From NCBI GenBank assembly GCA_964019135.1, contig OZ025253.1, positions 39,854,548-39,918,547 on the forward strand: a stretch of DNA of 64,000 bases. Direction: 5' to 3'. This DNA is from Arenicola marina (taxonomy: Eukaryota; Annelida; Polychaeta; Arenicolidae). Below, one piece after another: positions 56,537-64,000 of the stretch. The position numbers were made by a program, and so were the translations under genes. Numbering within the stretch: the stretch's first letter is position 1; every line of letters starts with the position of its first letter. The notes beneath the pieces were generated by a model. It ran no database searches. It was not told where the DNA came from and saw only the letters and a program-made list of their open reading frames with translations.

Positions 56537-59500
56537 GTGCTCAACACAAATCAATTAACAACGGCAACACTGCCAACAGCAATTTTTAATGTCATTTTGC
56601 ATTTTCAAAGTGGGCCTTCACCAGGCTAGGTTCCCCAGACTAATATGTTGTAGGTAAAACCTAGAAGGCGAGCGTAGACTTTGACTTTGTTGTGAAGCAA
56701 TTTTTTGGACCCCCACTGATGATAACTGGGCTAAACTGTTTCTCATGACCTTAGTTATGACTTGTTCTTTTTAAAGGTGAAGTTTTACATAATATGCTAT
56801 TTTGTATATTTAATATCAAAGTTTTGGTACTGAAAAAGTAAATCTAGTAGTCTAGTAGTACATTTGATTTGTAGTCAAGTGACCTGCCCCTGACCGAATC
56901 TGTCATGATTTAGGTTCCTATTACCCTAGGTTGCTTTATTTGTGATCTGTAAAGTTTTGTTCGAGAGAAATTGCCATCTAAAAATAGGCTAAGGCAATGA
57001 AATCAATTTCCATCCCCTGGTACATTGACTGACCGAAAATGTTTGTTCTCAAAGTTTAAAAGTGCCGTATTTTATGGGGAGGGATCATTGCATGGTGTAG
57101 GTGGAGTGCCATGGTCAGATAGATGTGGCCGGCAATAGTTATGTTCCTGCCTTCCTGCTCCCCGATTTGGATTTGTAACTTCACGACTCAGCTCATGTAA
57201 TGAGCGTGAGTAATTATGCTCAAGATCTCTAGAATTTGAAACTGGACGACTGGTTGACTGGGTTGTGTTACGGTTACCCAGTGTGAAGCAAAGTACTGTG
57301 AATATTTTTTTAAGTAAGGGTGGTCCGCCCTCATTCAACGCAGCAAAACCAGCAAGAAGTAGTCTACGATAGACAGAGATCCCAAATGACACGCAGCTGT
57401 GATAGAAGCTTTTATTTTTTAAGTAGATGTGCTAAAGAAGGGGAGCACAACTTGTTTTGATTTGATAATTGGACTACTGTAAGAACTTACTACTTTTTAA
57501 ATATAATGAAGAATGCTAATGGATAGATGTTCGAAGATCTTGATAACTTATCTCTAGATGTAGGCTAATCTTAACTGAAGGGTTTGTTATAAACCAAAAA
57601 AAGGCAATTTTTGCGCCAAATTGTTTAAAGCTTGGATCCAGCTTTATATATTACCTTCTAGCTAATCTATATTAGAAGTTAGTTATTTGACGAATCCTAC
57701 ACGGACGCCTAATGAACTTTCAAACAACCCGTTTGTATGAACACAGATGTTGCTTTGATTCGATAATTAGAGTAAGGTTACTTTTTAAAGGAAGCTTAAT
57801 TATATTAAAGAAATTGCCAATGGATAGATGTTCGAAGATCTTAATAGATCTAACTTATCTCTAGATGTAGACTAAGCTTAATTAAAATTTTGTTAAAAAT
57901 CCGCCAAACAACAGCAATTTTTGCCTCAATTTTTTTTAAAGCTTTGATCCAACTTAAAGTTGCATGTGGAGTTGTTTCGCTGTTTTTGAATGCCAAATTT
58001 GCGTATAAGAACACAAACCTAAGGCCTTAAGGTTCATAACAGACAATAAACACCTACCATATCGCTCACCAATTAAATGCCAATGAGCAAAACATTTCAA
58101 ATTCATGAATTGTCCGCCACAAAAATGAAAACTTGTGCTGATTTGAAACGTCATAAACGTGTGTAAGCAAGTCGTTTACCGGTGCCTCCGACAGGGGGCC
58201 CAAGCGATAAATTATATGAGACAATAGAAGCGTCCGGAGCGCCACTTTTTCTTTGGCGGTGGCCGTTGACACTGCTTGTGGTCAAAGGTAACATTTCCTG
58301 TTTATGTTTATTTTGGTACAGCCGTTGCAACGGCCAGCTCCACATGTAACTTTAAGCTTAATAAGTCTTACATTTATTTCCAGCTAGATCTGCATTAGAA
58401 GTCTATTTTAATGAAAGGCTAAAAGACGGTTGTCCCAATCAAATGGTTCCCTTAGCTTGTCCAGGAACCAATACAAATTTCTTGACGGATCCTGCACGGA
58501 TGCCTGATGAACTGTCAAATAACCCAGTTAATTAAATGTGACACAAATAAGTGGTGAAAGTCATATGATTATAGCCTAAATGTGACGTTAGATCTAGCAC
58601 CTTTTGGATCACCAACCTTGATCTATATTTACAAAAGCTGAACTAGATTGTAGACCTAACGGATCTAGATCTGGATCTAGGCCTAAGCTTAGATCTAGAA
58701 CATGTAACGTGTTAACGAAGCAATTTTTGCCTCAAATTGTTTAAAGCTTAGATCCAACTTAAACTAGATCTAGGGAACTTACATTAACTTAACTTCCAGC
58801 TAGATCTATATTAGTCAATTAGAAGTCTATGTTGCTGAAAGGCTCAGTAAACATTAGCTAAAAGAGTCAAATGGTCCCCTGGTCAGGGTCAAAACTGTTC
58901 TATGGATCCTACACTGGCGCCTGATGAACTGTCAAATAGATCTAACTCCTAGGCTAGATCTAAATATTACACAAATAAGTTACCTTAGCACTTTAATGTA
59001 TCACCAACCTTGATATAAATTGACAAAAGCTAGACTAGACGTGGAAATGTTGTAACATCAACGAAGCCTGGTAAACTGCTGACAAATCTGAAACTGTCGT
59101 CTGCGCGTTCGACTTGTGCTGCCACCAAGCGAATGCATCGCGCGCGCGTGTTGAGCGCCCTCTGTCAGGAGAGAGGAGGAAACATGCATGTTGTCGCTAT
59201 GATCAGCGTTTCATCAGTTGGAATTATGTTTTTGTATGTAAATTATCTACCAATTATGTACATTCGTTTGTTAATGTGGGGGTTTGAGCTGCATATAAGT
59301 TTTTGAAAAAAAAAAAAAACATGAAATTTCCCAGAATGCATTTAAACGCATGCGCATGTCACACCACTGGGGGTCGACTTCCCGTTGATTTTTTTTCGCG
59401 CTTTACAGTATGGGATTGAGATACAGATTTTGTCAGTTTTTTACGTGTGTGTTATCTAAAGAGCTCGCTACGCTCGCTACAATCATGTTCTATTTCATGT

Positions 59501-62038
59501 GATACAACATACGAAACAACAGCATCGTTTACCCTGAATCATAGTTAGTGTAAATCTTGTTCTATGTACGCGATGCGTGACCCCCTCCCCTCCCCCCCCC
59601 CTCCGCCCTGTGTCAGTCGATCTGCGGTGCCTGTGATCCAATGTCACTGTTCTGCCAATACCAATCCAATACGGAAATATATATAATACCTTTATCCACA
59701 TGACTTGTCATTAATTTCGAGCACATCGTGGAAAGAGATGAAAGGGAGAGAATAATAATAAATATTTAAATAACTGCTGTAATTTCAGGGGTATAAGTTG
59801 TACCTTCAGACTTTGAGAAATGTTTAGATAAGCTAAATATAAATCATACCTGCATTGAAGCACTGAATGTATACGATGCTGATATTGAAATTGCTTTAAG
59901 CCTGCTGTATACGATTTTAGCTTTTACGTAAGGTATGTTGATATCATGCAGTGATTTTGCTAGGTAGGCCAGGGGGGCCCAAGATCCCAGAGGTCCTTAA
60001 AATTATGGGATATCTAAAAAATAATGGGATATTAATTTAAATAAAATATTGCATAGTCTACTCACAACATATACATTTACAATATGTCACCATATCCCCT
60101 CACAGCTCAATGAAATGTGTCATTTGATATTTTGGTGTGACAAATGATGTACGATGCATGATCTATCAGAATCGCTGATCATGCATCAGAAGATAAATAC
60201 ATTATGAATGCTGGGCTCGCGCTAGGATATTTTTTTCAATAGCCAATTTGGCTAATTCTGTGGAAAAACATTAGCCAAAATTAGCCAAATATATTGGTTA
60301 TAAATCTCATAATTGGAGATGAATGTAGTAGATCTATCATGTAATGTGTTTTCCAGGCACATCTATGCCTCGATAGCCAGGGGAACAGTTGATAAATGGG
60401 GTTAAACACTTATTTTATATTCGCCATTTTGGCGAGTGTCCAGGAAGTTCTTATCGCCAAATCCCGAATTTTCTCGCCAAATGGCTATTGGCGAATGCTA
60501 ACGCGAGCCCAGGAATGTGAATTACAGCATCTCTATTTATACTATCATATATGTCTACCATTGCTAACTGTTGCCTGTAATTATGTTTAACTCTGCATTT
60601 ATGCCAACAATAATGCAAGTGGCTTCCTGTGCTAATGTGTATTGTCAAATGCTGTAAGAGGTGACAGATCTGGGTTTGTTTGATAGGTTTGATACAGCTT
60701 CAGTGGCACAGGCTTTACACCCCAGGGCTAACAGTTGATCAAAAGAGTGGGCGAGTCAATTAGGCATTGTTTATATAAATGGTTGGTGCATTGCATGGTC
60801 AGTGAAGCTGTATTGCATTTGATGAGAGGGTGTTGGGTTAGGAGTCTGACGTCATCGTCGCAATGCGATAGTGGTTTTATAATTGGTGCCAAAGTAATTC
60901 TGCTTCTTTTGCTGGATGGGATTATGATAGACAGGGACAGTAGCAGAGTGATCCCTGATCTCTCAGCTGGTCAAGTAGGTAAGGGAGGAGGGTAGGGGGT
61001 AGCCAGGTGGAGGGAGGAGCCCGGGAGATAACCTTGGACTGGGTTTATCTAGCCCAGACCTGGTGGATAAAAACATTAAAAGTCTCTGGGCCAAAGTGAA
61101 TATTCCCTTTGATTTGCAAGAATAACATTTGACTCTGGATCAGTTATTCTGCATATTAATCAGGAGTAAATGTCTGAACAAGAGGGAACTCCATGGTATC
61201 GCCTCAGGTTTCCCAAAGTTCATGTGTCACAGTATGGTGCTACGCCAACTCCTAGTCTTGATTGGCCACTGGCGGCAACTATAGTGATATATCATCCCTG
61301 TTTGTTAAAGTAGGAAATTCCATACCACCTAGAAACTTGTGTACAGCACTTATGCGTCACATGTAAACTACCGGTACCAGTGATCAAAGAGATTCTTTTC
61401 ATATCTCATTGTTCATTACATTCAGTGAAGTGTAGCTCCATACAACCTCATAATGTGGTAAACTGACGTTTTAGAGCACTTTATAGATTGGACCGAAAAG
61501 TTGTGGTGCTGCTTTAATTACAGCTTATGCCGCTTTCAAGTGAGCATGTTGCTGATGCAAATTATTTGCATCAGTATAACTTGATATAGCTGCCATCCTC
61601 ACACTAAATACAATAGGTCAATCGAATAAGAATAAATACATAATAGATCTTTACCTTACCTTACCATTGTCAGAATGTCAACTCTGGTACAAACCAAGTT
61701 ATTTAATAGTACATTTTTACATATATTTTGAAGAGATTATATTTCATTAAATTGTTCTAAAATATTTATAAAATAAAATATTCATGTTAAAGTGACATAC
61801 TGGTAATTAGCATTTGGCATACAATATATGATAAATGTATGGACTATTTTAAAGGGTTATGTTCTTATATCTGCCATTGTTCATTGTATTTCAGTAAAAA
61901 AGGTTTCTCTGTGAGATCCTTTGGGTCGGGAACCCATGTCAAACTACCAGGATCATCTCCAGACCGCCCCAATATCTATGACTTCAATACCACATATGAT
62001 GAAATGTACCGAGACCTGGAGGAAAAGGACAAGCAACT
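56433..62038 (+). CDS. SSU72: SSU72 RNA polymerase II CTD phosphatase, 5' part
   Basis: Two exons (56433-56536 and 61895-62038) encode the first 83 residues. Ssu72 removes phosphate from Ser5 (and Ser7) of the RNA polymerase II CTD and works with the cleavage/polyadenylation machinery in the nucleus. The catalytic P-loop CX5R is visible as C20-SSNQN-R26-S27 in AVICSSNQNRSMEAHNFL, followed by KKGFSVRSFGSGTHVKLPG, PNIYDFNTTYDEMYRDL and EKDKQL, all close to human SSU72 (about 194 residues). An in-frame TGA at 56420-56422 just upstream and a good Kozak context (AAAATGA) fix the start. The remaining exons were not found and must lie beyond 64000. If 62038 were not a donor, the frame would stop at 62088 and the protein would lack most of the phosphatase fold. 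Confidence 0.93.
57595..58955. repeat. Diverged tandem triplication of a ~230-300-bp block
   Basis: Three copies share GCAATTTTTGC, a GCTTGGATCCA-type string, CTAGATCTATATTAGAAG, and GATCCTACACGGACGCCTAA-type strings: about 57605-57735, 57910-58530 (interrupted by the MITE) and 58725-58950. Divergence is substantial. Confidence 0.7.
57958..58351. mobile_element. 394-bp MITE with TTAA target duplication
   Basis: The ends are AGTTGCATGTGGAG and CTCCACATGTAACT (13 of 14 bases inverted-complementary). Both sides carry TTAA (57954-57957 and 58352-58355). The sister repeat near 58755 has CCAACTTAAACT with no insert, which serves as an empty site. TTAA duplication is typical of piggyBac-type transposition. 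No transposase. Confidence 0.85.
60211..60520. repeat. Loose ~300-bp inverted repeat
   Basis: CTGGGCTCGCGCTAGG at the left and GCTAACGCGAGCCCAGG at the right pair. Inside are repeated TTAGCCAAA/TTTGGCTA and CGCCAAAT/TTTGGCG strings. The arms are imperfect; a decayed foldback element is likely. Confidence 0.5.
61895..62038 (+). CDS. SSU72: SSU72 exon 2
   Basis: 144 nt, acceptor TGTATTTCAG, entering phase 2. The end is placed at the GTATCC donor because similarity to the family stops there (KDKQL corresponds to human KDKEL) and the following residues to the TGA at 62088 are unlike any Ssu72. The donor is weak by consensus, so the exact end is uncertain. Confidence 0.8.
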
Positions 62039-63489
62039 GTATCCAAGAGATGCAAGCACTCAGTCATCTACACAGGCTGCTGTAATGTGACAGCTGTAGG
62101 GAATGAATGAATGAATTTTCTATTGCCTTATATTAGTTCATTGCTTCGATCATGAGTTTTAGGGGCAACTGTTTATGTGTCAAAGTTTTTTTTTACTATA
62201 ATGTCTGCTATTTATGATGATGTGCTTACTGCATATAATGATGATGCAATGTACGCATATGTTGCCTTTTGACATATGTTGCAAAATATATTAAACTTAT
62301 ATATTGAAGCCAATTGATGTTGCGCTTGGAAGTGATCTACATTTAACATATAGCAGACTAAAGTACTAATATTTATAAAAAATGATTTCATTTAAAATGT
62401 AACTTCCATATAACTCCAATGATCTAAAGTCGAGCTCGCGTATATTGTATTGCTATTGAGGGCAGAATGCACAGTTTTTGTCATTGTTCAAACACAGACA
62501 TCTAACCATGCTCTAATGACCATCAATAATGATATCAATCGCTATTTTCAAAAGACACTTGAACTACATTGTTTTGCAATATTATCAGGTTAAGAGTAAC
62601 ATAATCAGAAGGCAGCCAATGGAGTTTATTTAGACCAGGGGATTGCTTCACTAAGAGTTACAAGTTCGTAGCCGTTACTAGCCAATTAACGAGCAACGGA
62701 AATAAGCCTTAAACTGCGTTTATTGGGGGGTGCAGCCATCTTCGTGCAATTTATTGTCCACCAATATTATTCAAAATCATGTTTGCCATATATTTATGAT
62801 AAATTCAACATTTTCTTTTCTCTTCGGGCCTGCAATTCAAGTTTTTAATTTGACAAGCAAATGTTACGAGGTATAAGTTAATGACCCCTAGAGGTGTAAG
62901 GGAGGCGGAATGAAATGATGCAGCTTTAATTGTATGTAACTTTTCTGCACTTAGAGACTATGCGATAGGCTGAGCAACTTTCCTGGGATTGAAGGCCCAA
63001 CGGATCAATGTAGCAAGGACCCACAGGCTAAGTGGGAAATCCGCTTTGGGTTCATGCCTTGGGTGTTCGACCTGTGTACAGCGGCCCGCCGGATCGCTTT
63101 CCCGTCAGCTTGGGTTTTCGGCGTCCATTCGTGCCAGGGGCCAGAAATACGACGCGTGGTACCGATGGGAACAACCCTAGCTTGCCTGACCCGTCCCGTG
63201 CCACAGGGTGGAACCAGCCGGCGTCCGGAGGGATAGGGTCACTGTGAGGTCGCAGTCGATTCAGGAAAGGGGGGACGCTCTCGGCCCAGGCCCGGTGGAT
63301 AAATTTATCAAAAACTCAGAGTGGATATTCCCTTTGGTGTTCGCCCTGAATGCGGTCGCTGGATCGAATCCCTGTTAGTTCGGGGTGTAGATTTTCGGCG
63401 TCCATTCGTGCCTGGAGCTAGATATACCACACAGCTACCATATTCTGGTAGTCTGCCAGAATATTATGGTAGTCTCTGACCCTCCGTCA
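62039..63489 (+). other. SSU72: SSU72 intron 2, left part
   Basis: No SSU72 exon 3 seen (no match to the NGILHMLDRN segment). It includes two related ~100-bp blocks (about 63020-63140 and 63335-63425) that share TTTTCGGCGTCCATTCGTGC, and a block near 63285-63345 related to 61045-61120. Confidence 0.5.
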
Positions 63490-64000
63490 TGAACCATGTG
63501 GTGTTTCACTGTGAGAGGTTCCATGTGCTGTCTCACTGTGAGAGGTTCCATGTGCTGTCTCACTGTGAGAGGTTCCATGTGGTGTCTCACTGTGAGAGAT
63601 TCCATGTGGTGTCTCGCTGTGAGATGTTCCACGTGGTGTCTCACTGTGAGAGGTTCCATGTGGTGTCTCACTGTGAGAGGTTCCATGTGGTGTCTCACTG
63701 TGAGAGGTTCCATGTGGTGTTTCACTGTGAGAAGTTCCATGTGGTGTCTCACGGCGAGGTTCTATGTGGTGACTCACTGTGAGAGGTTCCATGTGGTGTC
63801 TCGCTGTGAGAGGTTACATGCGGTGTCTCACTGAGAGGTTCCATGTGGTGTCTCACTGTGAGAGGTTCCATGCGGTATCTCACTGAGAGGTTCCATGTGG
63901 TGTCGCAATGTGAGAGGTTCCATGTGGTGTCTAACTGTGAGAGGTTTCAGGTGGTGTCTCACTGTGAGAGGTTCCATGTGGTGTCTCACTGTGACAGGTT
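63490..64000. repeat. 27-bp minisatellite running off the window
   Basis: About 19 copies of GAGAGGTTCCATGTGGTGTC plus TCACTGT, mostly exactly 27 bp. Because 27 is a multiple of three, long ORFs appear on both strands (VSHCERFHV and ETPHGTSHS repeats). I regard them as artefacts. Confidence 0.92.

Larger units (their letters stand above)
56537..61894 (+). other. SSU72: SSU72 intron 1 (5.4 kb)
   Basis: AT-rich. It contains a diverged triplicated block with a TTAA-flanked MITE (57.6-58.95 kb) and a loose inverted repeat (60.21-60.52 kb). No exon is needed to join the two SSU72 exons. Confidence 0.75.

Noticed and set aside
62039..62090. SSU72 ending at the TGA at 62088 as the natural C-terminus
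   Set aside because: It would remove over half of the conserved phosphatase. Similarity stops at a GT, so splicing to an exon beyond the window is more likely, although an intronic-terminated isoform is not excluded.

Overview
This is eukaryotic, animal-type DNA. Genes are split by GT-AG introns of up to about 8 kb, introns carry tRNA-derived SINEs, minisatellites and foldback elements, and C/G homopolymers of 8-17 bases are scattered throughout. Gene content plus this repeat style suggest a marine invertebrate, possibly a mollusc or other lophotrochozoan. The species is inference only.

Layout. (1) 1-19750, plus strand: the 3' part of an unrecognised gene for an acidic, low-complexity protein, in six exons (1137-1850, 9298-9357, 17224-17256, 17726-17767, 18684-18752, 19395-19750). 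Its 5' end lies outside the window or was not found. (2) 19751-29454: about 9.7 kb between convergent genes, with no gene I can support. (3) 29455-54360, minus strand: a complete WDR33 gene (the CPSF subunit that helps read the AAUAAA poly(A) signal). It was rebuilt as 14 coding exons that join in frame to 902 residues, with a probable untranslated first exon near 54.3 kb. (4) 56433 to beyond 62038, plus strand: the first two coding exons of SSU72 (the RNA polymerase II CTD phosphatase), which continues off the window. (5) 62039-64000: SSU72 intron, ending in a 27-bp minisatellite that runs off the edge.

Two points stand out biologically. WDR33 and SSU72 sit head to head with about 2 kb between the likely promoters, and both products belong to the mRNA 3'-end processing machinery (their yeast counterparts Pfs2 and Ssu72 are both in CPF). 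Also, the end of WDR33 exon 11 with its 5' splice site has been tandemly copied 12 more times into the following intron (34.5-36.2 kb). The spacer is very G-rich on the transcribed-sense strand, giving a ladder of decoy exon/splice-donor/G-quadruplex units inside the gene for a poly(A) factor.

The mobile fraction is mostly non-autonomous. It includes two tRNA-SINE families (almost all copies in the same orientation as the host gene), a 558-bp palindrome just upstream of SSU72, a nested foldback element of about 2 kb in the WDR33 5' region, a TTAA-flanked MITE inside a diverged tandem repeat in SSU72 intron 1, and a 1.4-kb element with short terminal inverted repeats in WDR33 intron 11. No reverse transcriptase or transposase gene was seen.
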